A DNA stretch of 64,000 nt. Source: Tanticharoenia sakaeratensis NBRC 103193 (lineage in GTDB: Bacteria; Pseudomonadota; Alphaproteobacteria; Acetobacterales; Acetobacteraceae). Positions 1 through 9,224 of this stretch are shown here, in pieces. The stretch lies in contig NZ_BALE01000010.1 of the NCBI RefSeq assembly GCF_000963885.1, positions 248,001-312,000 on the forward strand. The letters are read 5' to 3'. The translations under genes and the position numbers were made by a program. The notes beneath the pieces are model-generated. The model did not search any database, had not been told where the DNA came from, and saw nothing but the letters and a program-made list of their open reading frames with translations. Position 1 is the first letter of the stretch; the number at the start of each line of letters is the position of its first letter.

Positions 1-1377
1 CGATTCCTGCTCCACGCGATCGTTGACCAGCTCGTCGGCAATTTCGCTCGGCGTCTGTTGCGCGATGTTCTTTTCCTGCTTGGCGCAGATCATGAGGATC
101 GCGATGCCTTCGCCGGACACGAGCGGGCGGCTTGGCTGACCCGGCGCCAGCGTGGCGAGAACCGAGCGCATCTGCGGGTTGAGACGCTCGAGCTGCACCG
201 TTCCCGGATCGGTCTGGTGCTTCTCGCCGAGCTGCTTGTTGAGGGCCGCGAGCTCGTCGCAGGAATGGATCGAGCTGGCTGCCTGCGTTGCACGCTGGAG
301 CATCTGCTTCTGCTGATCGGTCGGCGCCTGCGGGTTCAGCGGGGCATCAAACGGGAAGAAGGCCTGACGCAAGGACACCATGGTGCCGATCTGGTGGCCG
401 ATGGTGCGCTTGGCGGCGAGGGTCGCAATCACGTAGCCGCCCGCCACGCGGATCGGGTTCGAGATCGCGCCTTCCGGCATCTGGCGTACGATCGACACGA
501 CCTGGGGATCGAGCGCGTCTTCCTGCGTCCAGCCCATCTGACCGCCGTCCAGCGCACTCTCGCTTTGCGAGAACTCCGCAGCCACGATGGGGAACGGTGC
601 GCCGTCACGCAGCTGCTGGATGATGGTCTGCGTGAACTTCAGCTCGGTTTCCGGATGACGCGGGTCGGCGACCGGGATGAAGATCTCGCTGATGAGATAT
701 TGCGGCTGGCCTTCATCGGCATGAAGGGCGGCTTCACGCTGGGCGATCTGTTCGGACGTCACGTGCCCGGTCGATCCGATCTCCTCGCGGAGCACCTGCA
801 TCCAGCCGAGCTGCACGCGGATCTGGTCGATCAGGGTCGTCAGCGACACGCCGTCCTGCGCGAGCTTGTCGCGCAGGGCGTTCTTGGGCATCCCGTTGCG
901 GCTCTCGATGTTGCCGATCGCATCCGCAATCTGCTCCGGCGGGATATTGATGTGACGGGACAGGATTTCCTGCACCTTGAGGCGCTCGTCCACGAGCTGA
1001 TGGACGATCTGGGGACGCAGGCGCGACATCAGCTCGGGGCTGATGTCCTGTCCGGTGGACAGCGCGAACAGGCGCCCACGGCTGTCCACGTCGCGCTGGG
1101 TCAGGACCTGCCCGTTGATGACGGCGACGATGGCGTCTTCCGGAGGATCCTCCGGAGCCGGGCTGGCAGCAGCCTTCGGCTGGGTCTTCGCATGCGCATG
1201 GTGATGATGGGCCGGCGTCTGGGCACGGGCGTGCTGGGTTGCCGCTGCGAACAGCGACGTGCCGAGCAGGAGGGCCAGACGGGCGGTGCGCCCCATGCGG
1301 CGATGAGGGCGAAGGCTGGGGGCAGGAACGGTCGTCATCACTCGCGTCATCTGGTCGGGCATGGTCCGGGCCGGCAT
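1..1377 (-). CDS. surA: SurA-type periplasmic peptidyl-prolyl isomerase/chaperone (3' end outside window)
   Basis: Periplasmic chaperone and parvulin-type prolyl isomerase that escorts outer-membrane proteins to the BAM machinery. The minus-strand translation shows a signal peptide (about residues 24-48), a His-rich stretch, a SurA N-terminal domain (INGQVLTQRDVD, then RPQIVHQLVDERLKVQE), and a parvulin domain (ISEIFIPVAD ... FSQSESALDGGQMGWT). A second, degenerate parvulin-like half ends near NDRVEQES at the left edge. Only a few codons appear to be missing. The start ATG overlaps the lptD stop as TGATG, which decides the start and makes surA the last visible gene of lptF-lptG-lptD-surA. This pairing with LptD is common in proteobacteria. 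Confidence 0.9.
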   Translation of the reverse strand, partial: MPARTMPDQMTRVMTTVPAPSLRPHRRMGRTARLALLLGTSLFAAATQHARAQTPAHHHHAHAKTQPKAAASPAPEDPPEDAIVAVINGQVLTQRDVDSRGRLFALSTGQDISPELMSRLRPQIVHQLVDERLKVQEILSRHINIPPEQIADAIGNIESRNGMPKNALRDKLAQDGVSLTTLIDQIRVQLGWMQVLREEIGSTGHVTSEQIAQREAALHADEGQPQYLISEIFIPVADPRHPETELKFTQTIIQQLRDGAPFPIVAAEFSQSESALDGGQMGWTQEDALDPQVVSIVRQMPEGAISNPIRVAGGYVIATLAAKRTIGHQIGTMVSLRQAFFPFDAPLNPQAPTDQQKQMLQRATQAASSIHSCDELAALNKQLGEKHQTDPGTVQLERLNPQMRSVLATLAPGQPSRPLVSGEGIAILMICAKQEKNIAQQTPSEIADELVNDRVEQES

Positions 1378-3875
1378 CAGCCGTTGATCCCGAATGTGCC
1401 GATCGTCTTGAAGGTAAAGTTGAACAGGATCGTCATATTGCGCTGCTGTCCGCCGATGTACGTATATTGCTTGATCGCCAGGATGTCCAAGCCAAAGCAG
1501 TCGTTCGAATATCCCAGATCCCCGCCGACCGCGACAAATGCCTTCCGCGAGAGGCTGCGTCTCGCATAGGCGGACACGTGGTATTCCTTGTAGTGCGTCG
1601 AGAATCCGGCGGTCACCTCATTGGTCGGCGTGTAGTAAATGCTCGTCGGGCCCGAGACACGATAGTTCGTCGCATAGTAGTAATATGGCGTTACAGGCTG
1701 GTAGATGTAGCCGGCATTGACATGGAGCAGCGGAACGCCGGCGCTGAGAAGCCCTTCGCCGAAATCGACGCGCCCGTGCCAGGGATCGTAGCGCCCGCGG
1801 GCGGTCAGGTCGACGAAGCGGTTCGGCGTGAACCGTATGCGACCGACGGGATCGGACGCGTGATGCATCAGGCCGGAATAGGGCAACTGGTTGTGATCGA
1901 TATGCTCCTGCAGACTTTCGCCGACCAGCATGTCGATGACATGTCCGCGCCAGGTCCAGTTGGTATGCAGGCCCACATTGCCGCGCAGGCCACCGTCGAG
2001 CCTGTCCGTGCCGAGATTGCGGTTGAGCGAGAACAGCGTGCTGTCCGTGAATTCGTAGGACAGGCTGTCTTCGTTCGGCAGATAGTCGTTGGCACTGTTG
2101 CCCGTGTTGGGTGCCGCGATCGCCTGCACGATAGGCTCGAGGATCTGTGTCCCGTTGCCGTGCGCGAAGGTGCGCAGGAACGGCCAGTTCATTTTCAGCG
2201 CGACCGTGGGCAGCACCTGCCCGGTGGTCTGGTTATGGCCCGTGCCGTAGTAGAGCGGCTGCTTGTAGAGCTCGTTGGCGCGGTAGACCATGGAATCCAC
2301 CCGCAGCGTCAAGAGCCATTGCTGGCCGAGCCTGTTGTGGAACGGGCGGTTCCAGTTCATCTGCAACTGGGCGCGCTGATCCGACACACCGTCCGGCCGA
2401 TACAGGTCGAAATCTGTCGACTGCGCGCTGAACCGTCCGCCGAGTACATCGGGCTGGCCCTGAAAGGCGTAGGTGAAGCGCGGCAGCACGAAGGGCAGGG
2501 CGCTGTCTGAAATGACGCCCTGGTTCAGTCCCTGGTAATACTGACTGTCGAGCCGCGCATAGGACCCGACGCCGAACCCTTCGAGATAGACGTTCGAGTT
2601 CAGCGTCTGCGAGCCGTATCCGGAGATGCGGTAATCGCGCATGTAGTTGGCGGAACTGGCAAGATTGACGTTGGCACCGGCCCGCCAGTTGCGGTTGATG
2701 TCGAACATCCCCTGCGCGAAGACATAGCCCTGCAGGCCGCGGTCGTCCTGAGCGCTGACGGAGTTGCCGAACGTGTTGGTGAACGCGCCCTGCCGGTGCG
2801 TGTCGTAGGCCACGGCACCCAGCACGCTGAGCGAGCCGAAATTCATCAGGTTGCGATACTGGCCGGTGATCTGCGGCCCGGTCCGGGTCGAGACCAGTCC
2901 CTGGACCGTCAGGTCCGACTGCTTGTCGATCGCCCAGAAATAGGGGACCGTCAGATAGGTGCCCAGGTAACGGTCATGCGGGCTGATGCCCGGCATGAGG
3001 AAGCCACTCTGACGCTTCACCGACGGATCCGACATCGAGAAGATCGGCATGTAGAACACCGGGTAGCCGAAGAATTCGAGCCATGCGTGGCTGAATTCGA
3101 GGCGCTGGTGCTCGTGATCCTGGGTCGCGTCGAAGGCCTGGAACTGCCAGAACGGCGCGCGTTCGGGGTGCTTGAGGCAGATCTCGCAGGCCGTATAGAC
3201 CGCATGCGTCATGTCGTTGATCTGGCCCGCCGTCCGGCGCGAGCCGTTGGCGGCGAGCTTCGCGTTGTTCTGCATGCGGGCATACATCTGGGTCGTGATG
3301 CCGTCCTTCATGCCGTCGGACAGCTCGACATAATCGGAATAGGTCGTCGATCCGTCCGGTTCGGTGATCGCGACATGGCCCCGGGCAGCCAGAACGCCGG
3401 AATTGCGATCATAGGTGATCACGTCCGCGCGCATCGCCTGATCGCCCTGCCAGACCTGCACGTTGCCGGTCCACGTGGTGATGTTGGTCTTGGTGTCGGT
3501 CTGGACCTGATCGGCGACGAAGGTATCGGGTGCGTTCTTCGATGTCGGCTTGCCGACCACGACGATCGGCTGCTGCGCACGCTGCATCGCGGCATAGGCG
3601 TTTCTGTCCGGCAGGATGAGCGCCAGCGCGGCAGACACGCCCGCGAGCGTCGTCGCCGCGGCAAGTGCGCGCCGAGAGTCGATCGCGCCCGCGCGACGCC
3701 CCAGATGGGACATGACAAGGGCCGCGCCGATCAGCCCCCGGGACGGCGCGTGCGGACGCTCGCTCCGCGCGTAGGACGACGCGAAGGGAGGGGTCTGCAC
3801 CTGCGTCTCCGCGCGGTCGTGTCGCACGGATCGGCGGCGCCTGCCATGCCGGCGGCCGGATCGCCTGGATCCCAT
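1377..3875 (-). CDS. lptD: LPS-assembly protein LptD
   Basis: Outer-membrane beta-barrel that receives LPS from the periplasmic bridge and inserts it into the outer leaflet with LptE. The protein (832 aa) has a basic N-terminus and a hydrophobic signal segment ending near DRNAYA. An OstA/LptA-like jellyroll follows (TWTGNVQVWQGDQAMRAD), then the alphaproteobacterial motif YTACEICLKHPERAPFWQ and a long Tyr/Asn-rich barrel ending in Phe-rich strands. I chose ATG 3875 because it overlaps the lptG stop as TGATG. ATG 3941 (inside lptG) and ATG 3713 (just before the signal segment) are alternatives. It lies with lptF and lptG in one operon, so inner- and outer-membrane LPS transport parts are co-expressed. 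Confidence 0.92.
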   Translation of the reverse strand: MGSRRSGRRHGRRRRSVRHDRAETQVQTPPFASSYARSERPHAPSRGLIGAALVMSHLGRRAGAIDSRRALAAATTLAGVSAALALILPDRNAYAAMQRAQQPIVVVGKPTSKNAPDTFVADQVQTDTKTNITTWTGNVQVWQGDQAMRADVITYDRNSGVLAARGHVAITEPDGSTTYSDYVELSDGMKDGITTQMYARMQNNAKLAANGSRRTAGQINDMTHAVYTACEICLKHPERAPFWQFQAFDATQDHEHQRLEFSHAWLEFFGYPVFYMPIFSMSDPSVKRQSGFLMPGISPHDRYLGTYLTVPYFWAIDKQSDLTVQGLVSTRTGPQITGQYRNLMNFGSLSVLGAVAYDTHRQGAFTNTFGNSVSAQDDRGLQGYVFAQGMFDINRNWRAGANVNLASSANYMRDYRISGYGSQTLNSNVYLEGFGVGSYARLDSQYYQGLNQGVISDSALPFVLPRFTYAFQGQPDVLGGRFSAQSTDFDLYRPDGVSDQRAQLQMNWNRPFHNRLGQQWLLTLRVDSMVYRANELYKQPLYYGTGHNQTTGQVLPTVALKMNWPFLRTFAHGNGTQILEPIVQAIAAPNTGNSANDYLPNEDSLSYEFTDSTLFSLNRNLGTDRLDGGLRGNVGLHTNWTWRGHVIDMLVGESLQEHIDHNQLPYSGLMHHASDPVGRIRFTPNRFVDLTARGRYDPWHGRVDFGEGLLSAGVPLLHVNAGYIYQPVTPYYYYATNYRVSGPTSIYYTPTNEVTAGFSTHYKEYHVSAYARRSLSRKAFVAVGGDLGYSNDCFGLDILAIKQYTYIGGQQRNMTILFNFTFKTIGTFGING

Positions 3876-5032
3876 CACCCATCCTCCAGATGCAGCAGCA
3901 GCGCCACCGCCAGACATAAACCAGCACCCGTCGGTGCCCACGCGGCCAGGATCGGCGGCAGGGCACCCGAATCACCGAACTGTTCAGCGATCTTCGAAAC
4001 CATGAACAGCAGGAAGCCCGCGGATACGCCCGAGCCGATCATCCGTGCGACGCCGCCTCGGCGCGTCGGTCGCATGGAAAAACCCGCCGACACCAATGCC
4101 ATCGTTCCGGCCAGAATGGGAAGCGCTAGAAGTGACTGAAAATGCAGGCGATGGCGGATCGAGGAGAAGCCCGACCGGTCGAGGAGCGAAATAAAGCCCG
4201 GCAGCATCCAGACCGAGAGCGTGTCGGGTGAGGCGAAGCTCTCCTGCACGCGGTCAACCGTCAGGTCCGTCGGCAATGTTATGTCACCAACCGTTACCGG
4301 AAGATGGTCGGGACGGATGGTCGATGCGGCATCCAGAACCCATTCATGATGCCCCAGATGCCCGTGAGGCGCCTCGATTCGCACCAGCAGGTCGTCATGA
4401 TCGTCGAGCCGATAGACGCTGACCCCGCCAAGCTGGAGCACGCCGCCATCCATGTGGACGTTGGACGCATGCAGGATGGCAACGCCGTGCGGAACCAGAG
4501 AATGATCGACCTGCCGCAACCACAGCGCGCCGCCATTCAGCGTCAGCGGGCCGCCGCCGGTACGCAGATAGATCTCGTCGAGCGTTTCGGCCTGCCGATA
4601 CATCGACGAAGAGAGCGGCGAGATCGCGGCGGTCGTCACGCCGCCGATCAGCAGCGCGCAGGCAAGGGGGGCCGCGAGAAACTGCCAGGCGGAAATGCCC
4701 GCCGCCCGCGCGACGATGAGTTCCGAGGTCCGGGTCAGCCGCCAGAAACAGACGATCCCGCCGATCAGCACCCCGAACGGCAGGATCATGATCATGTAGT
4801 ACGGCACATGCAGGCCCGCGATTTCCATCACGAGGCTGGTCGGCACGTTCGGCCGCGTCGCGACGCGCCGCAGCAGGTCGATCGTGTCGAACAGCGAGAC
4901 CATGCCGGTAAAGGCCGCGATCATGGCCAGCACCGAGAAGGTGAACTGGCGCGCGATATAGATGGACAGCGTGACGGAGACGCCGCCGCCGAACGATGAT
5001 CTCGCGGAGCCGCGCGTAAGGTGCATGGACAT
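3875..5032 (-). CDS. lptG: LPS export ABC transporter permease LptG
   Basis: Inner-membrane permease that, with LptF and the LptB ATPase, extracts LPS and drives it along the LptC-A-D bridge. The product is 385 aa with the YjgP/YjgQ pattern: two N-terminal transmembrane helices (IYIARQFTFSVLAMIAAFTG), a helix with PYYMIMILPFGVLIGG, a periplasmic beta-jellyroll region, and three C-terminal helices. Its ATG overlaps the lptF stop (TGATG) and its own stop overlaps the lptD start, so all three are probably translationally coupled. The lptB ATPase gene is not in the window. Confidence 0.93.
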   Translation of the reverse strand: MSMHLTRGSARSSFGGGVSVTLSIYIARQFTFSVLAMIAAFTGMVSLFDTIDLLRRVATRPNVPTSLVMEIAGLHVPYYMIMILPFGVLIGGIVCFWRLTRTSELIVARAAGISAWQFLAAPLACALLIGGVTTAAISPLSSSMYRQAETLDEIYLRTGGGPLTLNGGALWLRQVDHSLVPHGVAILHASNVHMDGGVLQLGGVSVYRLDDHDDLLVRIEAPHGHLGHHEWVLDAASTIRPDHLPVTVGDITLPTDLTVDRVQESFASPDTLSVWMLPGFISLLDRSGFSSIRHRLHFQSLLALPILAGTMALVSAGFSMRPTRRGGVARMIGSGVSAGFLLFMVSKIAEQFGDSGALPPILAAWAPTGAGLCLAVALLLHLEDG

Positions 5033-6177
5033 CAGTTCGTCTGCCGCCGGCCCGACAGCATGGCCGCACCGATCTCGGCGCCGAACAGCATGATGCAGCA
5101 GACCGTGCCAGGCAGCAGGGCCGCGACCCACATCAGGGGCACGAGACTGGTGTTGCGTGACGCCAGGTTCTGCAGGGTCAGCGAAACGGCCAGAAGACCC
5201 ACGACGCCCAGGATCGCAAACAGCGGACGCGTGATGCTGCCGTGGCGCGAGAAGGCGCCGCGCAGGATGGCCAGCAAGCCGATCATCGCAAACGAGAAGG
5301 CGGTCAGCGGCGAGGTCAGCCTGTGCCACGCCTCGACGGCGAACTTGCCCCGGTCACGCGGCGCGACTTCGTGCGGATCGGGGTGCAGCAGTTCGTGGAG
5401 CGACATCTCGGCCGCGTCGCGCAGTTCCGTCTGGTCGTGCTTCTGCCCGGTCAGATCCACCGTGTTGCGCGTGAACGTCAGGACGTTGAGCCGGCCCGTC
5501 TTGCGGTCAATCTCTTCGCGCGAGCCGTCATAGAGCACGACACGCGGCTGGTCGTGCACGATCACGATCGCCCCGTGGCGCGCGAGAATGGTGGCGGGGC
5601 TCTGCGGATCGCGGTCGTCCTCGACCAGCACGCCGTGCAGCGTGCCGTCGTTGTCGCGACTGCGCACGTAGACCGTCATCTGCCCCGAGACCTGATTGAA
5701 CACGCCGTCCTGCAGCATGAAGGCGGCCATCCGGTTGCGGATCTGGAACTCGTACTGCCGGAATGAATGATAGGAGTCAGGCGCGATCCAGAGATTCAGC
5801 ACGAAGCACAGGGCGGTTGCGACCATCGCGCAGACAAGGCCGGGGCGCGCCAGTTCGAGGGGCGACAGGCCAGCTGCGCGCATGACCGTCAGTTCCCGGT
5901 CGCCCGCCATGCGCTGATATCCGAACAGCACGACGAGAAACGTCGTGATGGGCAGGATGACGGCCACGAAGCCCGGGATCATCAGCGACGTGAGCTGCAG
6001 GAACACCCGCAGGCTCAGGCCGTGATCCACGATCAGCGGCACGAACCGCAGGGATTGCGTGAGCCAGATCAGCGCGACCAGACCACCCGTGCTGGCGAGC
6101 AGCCCGACGAAGAGCTGGCGCAGCACGTAGCGATCAAGTGTCGGCGGGCGGATCAGTTTGGCGAATGGAGAAGCCAT
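5032..6177 (-). CDS. lptF: LPS export ABC transporter permease LptF
   Basis: Partner permease of LptG in the inner-membrane LPS extractor. The product is 381 aa, the usual length, starting MASPFAKLIRPPTLDRYVLRQ. It has the family arrangement of helices (residues about 25-45, 60-80, 100-125, then three near the C-terminus) flanking a periplasmic domain with a string of beta-strands (QMTVYVRSRDNDGTLHGVLV). The cytoplasmic coupling helix region FGYQRMAGDRELTVMRAAG is clear. It is the first gene of the operon; in many alphaproteobacteria it faces pepA-holC directly, whereas here four unrelated genes lie between. Confidence 0.93.
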   Translation of the reverse strand: MASPFAKLIRPPTLDRYVLRQLFVGLLASTGGLVALIWLTQSLRFVPLIVDHGLSLRVFLQLTSLMIPGFVAVILPITTFLVVLFGYQRMAGDRELTVMRAAGLSPLELARPGLVCAMVATALCFVLNLWIAPDSYHSFRQYEFQIRNRMAAFMLQDGVFNQVSGQMTVYVRSRDNDGTLHGVLVEDDRDPQSPATILARHGAIVIVHDQPRVVLYDGSREEIDRKTGRLNVLTFTRNTVDLTGQKHDQTELRDAAEMSLHELLHPDPHEVAPRDRGKFAVEAWHRLTSPLTAFSFAMIGLLAILRGAFSRHGSITRPLFAILGVVGLLAVSLTLQNLASRNTSLVPLMWVAALLPGTVCCIMLFGAEIGAAMLSGRRQTN

Positions 6178-6210
6178 TCCCGCTCATCTAGCCCATTTGC
6201 GCGTGCAGCG

Positions 6211-7665
6211 TCAGCCCGCCTTCGGCGACGAGGCCGGATCGGCAGGCAGCACCTTGCCGGGATTGAGACGCGAGGCCGGATCGAACGCCGTCCGGATGGC
6301 GCGCATCAGCGCAAGTTCGGTGCCGCCGCGCCAGTCTGGCATCATTTTCGTCTTGAGCTGTCCAACCCCGTGTTCCGCCGAGAACGACCCGTTGAGTGCG
6401 CGCACGACATCGTTTACGGCCGCCATCAGCGACGGGCTCAGCGCCAGAAAATCGGCACCGGCCGCGTCGGCAGGCTGGACCAGGTTGAAGTGGATATTAC
6501 CGTCGCCCATGTGGCCGAACGGCACGCAGCGGATGCCCGGGCAAAGCGCCTCGCACGCGGCAGTCGCCCGCGCGATCAGTTCCGGGATGGCGGGAACCGG
6601 CACGGAGACATCGTTCTTGATCGAGGCGCCGGCCCGCTTCTGCGCCTCGGTATGTTCCTCGCGCAGACGCCACAATCCCTGGGATTGCGTCTCACTCTCG
6701 GCAAGAACGGCGTCGATCACCACGCCTCGATCGAGTGTGTCTTCCAGAACGGCTTCCATCAGGGTGCGCAGGTCGCGCGAGGGATCGCGCGTTCCGAGTT
6801 CGATCAGGACGTAATCCGACGTGCCGGGCGTTTCCGACAGGGGCCAGCCCACTTCCGGGATCATCTCGCACGTCAGCGCCATGCCGGCGCCGGACATGAA
6901 CTCGAACGCCTCGACCGCCATTGGGTCGCGGGCGCGCAACGCTGCAAAGAGGTCGAGCGCCGCGCCCGCATCCGGGACGGCGCACAGTGCCACTTCGGTA
7001 TGGGCGAGTTTCGGCTGAAGCTGGATGATGGCCCGCGTCACGATGCCGAGCGTGCCTTCCGATCCGATCAGAAGATGCTTGAGCGCGTAGCCCGTATTGT
7101 CCTTGCGCAGCGGGCGCATGAGATCCAGCACGTCGCCGTCGGCCGTGACGGCTTCGAGCCCAAGGGTCAGTTCGCGCATGTTGCCGTAGCGCACGGTCCG
7201 CGTGCCCCCTGCATTGGTCGCGATCAGGCCGCCGATCTGTGCGGTTCCTTCGGCTGCGATCGACAGCGGCAGCATGAGACCCGCATCACGCGCGGCATTC
7301 TGCGCGGCCGCGAGCGTCACCCCGGCTTCGACGACCATGGTCTGCCCCACGGGATCAATCGAGACGATCCGGTTCAGGCGCGACAGGACCAGAACGACAT
7401 TGAGGCCATGGTCCGGCGGCGTGGCGCCGCCGCACAGGCCGGTGTTTCCACCTTGGGGCACGATCCGCGCACCATGAGCGGCACAGATCGTTACCGCGCG
7501 GGCCAGTTCCGCCGTATCGGCCGGCCGCATGACGGCGCAGGCCTCGCCATGGAACAGGCCGCGCCAGTCCGTGCAGTAGGGCGCGACGTCGCCTGCTTCG
7601 GTCAGCAGACCGCCCGGGGAAAGGTTTGCGGCGAGGTCTTCGAGCAGGGAAATGGAAGCAGGCAT
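6211..7665 (-). CDS. FAD-linked oxidase, D-2-hydroxyacid dehydrogenase type
   Basis: Member of the GlcD / D-2-hydroxyglutarate dehydrogenase family, oxidising a D-2-hydroxyacid with FAD. The protein (484 aa from ATG 7665) has the PP-loop of the FAD-binding_4 domain (PQGGNTGLCGG, about residues 70-80), the second FAD segment (GGLIATNAGGTRTVRYG), and LIGSEGTLGIVTRA. A C-terminal FAD-oxidase domain holds the His pair FGHMGDGNIHFN and the closing NPGKVLP. ATG 7665 has AGGA five bases upstream; a GTG at 7680 overlapping the upstream stop is the alternative. The exact substrate (2-hydroxyglutarate, lactate, glycolate) cannot be read from sequence. No iron-sulfur or GlcE partner gene lies nearby. 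Confidence 0.85.
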   Translation of the reverse strand: MPASISLLEDLAANLSPGGLLTEAGDVAPYCTDWRGLFHGEACAVMRPADTAELARAVTICAAHGARIVPQGGNTGLCGGATPPDHGLNVVLVLSRLNRIVSIDPVGQTMVVEAGVTLAAAQNAARDAGLMLPLSIAAEGTAQIGGLIATNAGGTRTVRYGNMRELTLGLEAVTADGDVLDLMRPLRKDNTGYALKHLLIGSEGTLGIVTRAIIQLQPKLAHTEVALCAVPDAGAALDLFAALRARDPMAVEAFEFMSGAGMALTCEMIPEVGWPLSETPGTSDYVLIELGTRDPSRDLRTLMEAVLEDTLDRGVVIDAVLAESETQSQGLWRLREEHTEAQKRAGASIKNDVSVPVPAIPELIARATAACEALCPGIRCVPFGHMGDGNIHFNLVQPADAAGADFLALSPSLMAAVNDVVRALNGSFSAEHGVGQLKTKMMPDWRGGTELALMRAIRTAFDPASRLNPGKVLPADPASSPKAG

Positions 7666-7676
7666 CGTCGTCCTGG

Positions 7677-8213
7677 TCACGGGTGGAGATAGGGAAGGTT
7701 GTCGGTCTGCGGCGGCAGTTCGAGCCGGTGGACGAACTGCGTGCTTGCGATGCCGACGAGCGTTCCGACCACGAACGCAATCGCTACCAGCGAATTGCGC
7801 AAGGGTGCGCGGTTGCGCATCGCGCTGAGCTGGCTCTGCAGCGTGGCGCGGGCCATGCGGGTCTGATCGAGTTCCGCGCGGAGTGATTCGCCTTGCGCGC
7901 GGGCGGTCCGCAGGTCGCGATCCAGCCGGCGCAGGTCGTTGGTCAGGGTCGTGATCTGGGCACGGGCGGCGGTCGACATGCCGCCGTCGCTGCCCGCGCT
8001 GTCGGCGCGCGCGCGGGCTCGGGTGCGGGCCGGCGGTTCCGGGGCGATGGCAATGAACAGGTTCTTGAGCGCACCGCCGGTGATCGCGTTGCGCCGGGCG
8101 CGCTTGCGCAGGGCGTCGAGCGCGTTGGACGAGGATCCGGGATGCTCCTCGAGGACGAGCGCCAGGATGTCCGCCAGAACCTTCAGTTCGCGTGGATCGA
8201 GCGCATTACTCAT
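7677..8213 (-). CDS. Hypothetical coiled-coil protein with C-terminal membrane anchor
   Basis: I do not recognise this 178-aa protein. An acidic/basic helical N-terminus (about residues 1-60) is followed by a short Pro/Arg/Ala linker (APEPPARTRARARAD). A heptad-like segment with many Arg, Asp, Gln and Leu (about 85-130) is very probably a coiled coil. One transmembrane helix follows (NSLVAIAFVVGTLVGIAS, about 140-157), with a short tail. Most of the protein would be cytoplasmic and anchored by its C-terminus. Its stop touches the alternative GTG start of the FAD oxidase, so the two are probably co-transcribed. No function is proposed. Confidence 0.65.
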   Translation of the reverse strand: MSNALDPRELKVLADILALVLEEHPGSSSNALDALRKRARRNAITGGALKNLFIAIAPEPPARTRARARADSAGSDGGMSTAARAQITTLTNDLRRLDRDLRTARAQGESLRAELDQTRMARATLQSQLSAMRNRAPLRNSLVAIAFVVGTLVGIASTQFVHRLELPPQTDNLPYLHP

Positions 8214-8249
8214 CGCACAAGCCCTCCGGTCCCTCTCCCGATCGCCGTG

Positions 8250-9224
8250 TCATCCCGCCGAACGCGGGCCCGCGGCGCGGCGCAGGCGATCGAGGATCGC
8301 AAGGCCCAGCCCGGTACGTGCGATGGGCTGTGCCGCGATGCCGGTCAGGCCGCGCCGCCGACCCTCGCCATCCAGAAAGCGCAGGCCCGCATACAGGCGC
8401 GAGGCCGCTTCCTCGAGGTCGCCGCTCTCGCTGAGATTCCAAGTCAGCCCGGCACCGGGCAGTGCGCGCCCGAAGGCGAGAAGGCCTTCCTGCGGAGAGA
8501 CTTCATGGGCCTCCAGACGCAGGGGCAGATCGGGCGCATAGTGGGAAGCCAGACGACCGGGCGAGACAGGCGCCGCATCCTCATGATCGTCGGGATGGAC
8601 GATCCGCCCGCAGACGTGGCGCAGTTCCTCAAGCGTCACGCCACCGGGACGCAACAGGACCGGCACCGTCCGGCTGAGGTCGAGCACCGTGCTCTCCAGT
8701 CCGACCGCACAGGGGCCGGAGTCCAGCACCGCGTCGATCCGGCCTTCGAGCGAACGAAGCACATGATACGCATTGGACGGGCTGATCAGGCCCGAGCGAT
8801 TGGCCGACGGTCCAGCAACCGGCACGCCAGCCTCACGCAGGAAGCGTTGCGGCACGTCGCCGCGCGGCACACGGATCGCGACCGTCGGCAGCCCCGCCGC
8901 CGCCAGATCGGAAATGGTGCAATTCTCGCCGCGTGGCAGCACCATCGTCAGCGGGCCGGGCCAGAACGCGTCAGCCAGCGCGCGCGCCAGTGGCGTTTCC
9001 ACAACCTGCGCGAAGGCTGCATCAGCATCGGGAAAATGGCTGATGAGGGGATTGAAGCGCGGGCGGCCCTTGGCTGCGAAAATCCGCGCAACCGCGGCGT
9101 CCGAGGTCGCATCGGCGCCAAGCCCGTAGACCGTCTCGGTTCCGAACGCGACGAGGCCGCCCTGGCGCACGAGGGCGGCTGCCTGCGCAATCCCGGCGTC
9201 GTCCGCGCGCAGAAGCTCCGTCAT
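8250..9224 (-). CDS. L-threonylcarbamoyladenylate synthase (Sua5/YrdC family)
   Basis: Makes threonylcarbamoyl-AMP from Thr, bicarbonate and ATP, the first step of the t6A37 tRNA modification. The protein has 324 aa: an N-terminal YrdC domain (FGTETVYGLGADA; KGRPRFNPLISH; SANRSGLISP) and the extra C-terminal Sua5 domain (SPGRLASHYAPDLPLRL) that separates Sua5 from shorter TsaC. ATG 9224 is chosen because it overlaps the cysQ stop as ATGA. The same frame stays open upstream to 9254 inside cysQ, but the coupled start is more convincing. Confidence 0.92.
   Translation of the reverse strand: MTELLRADDAGIAQAAALVRQGGLVAFGTETVYGLGADATSDAAVARIFAAKGRPRFNPLISHFPDADAAFAQVVETPLARALADAFWPGPLTMVLPRGENCTISDLAAAGLPTVAIRVPRGDVPQRFLREAGVPVAGPSANRSGLISPSNAYHVLRSLEGRIDAVLDSGPCAVGLESTVLDLSRTVPVLLRPGGVTLEELRHVCGRIVHPDDHEDAAPVSPGRLASHYAPDLPLRLEAHEVSPQEGLLAFGRALPGAGLTWNLSESGDLEEAASRLYAGLRFLDGEGRRRGLTGIAAQPIARTGLGLAILDRLRRAAGPRSAG

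Noticed and set aside
58-1569. Long plus-strand open frame opposite surA/lptD
   Set aside because: The minus strand gives an unmistakable SurA and LptD; the plus frame is their complement and runs across the gene boundary.
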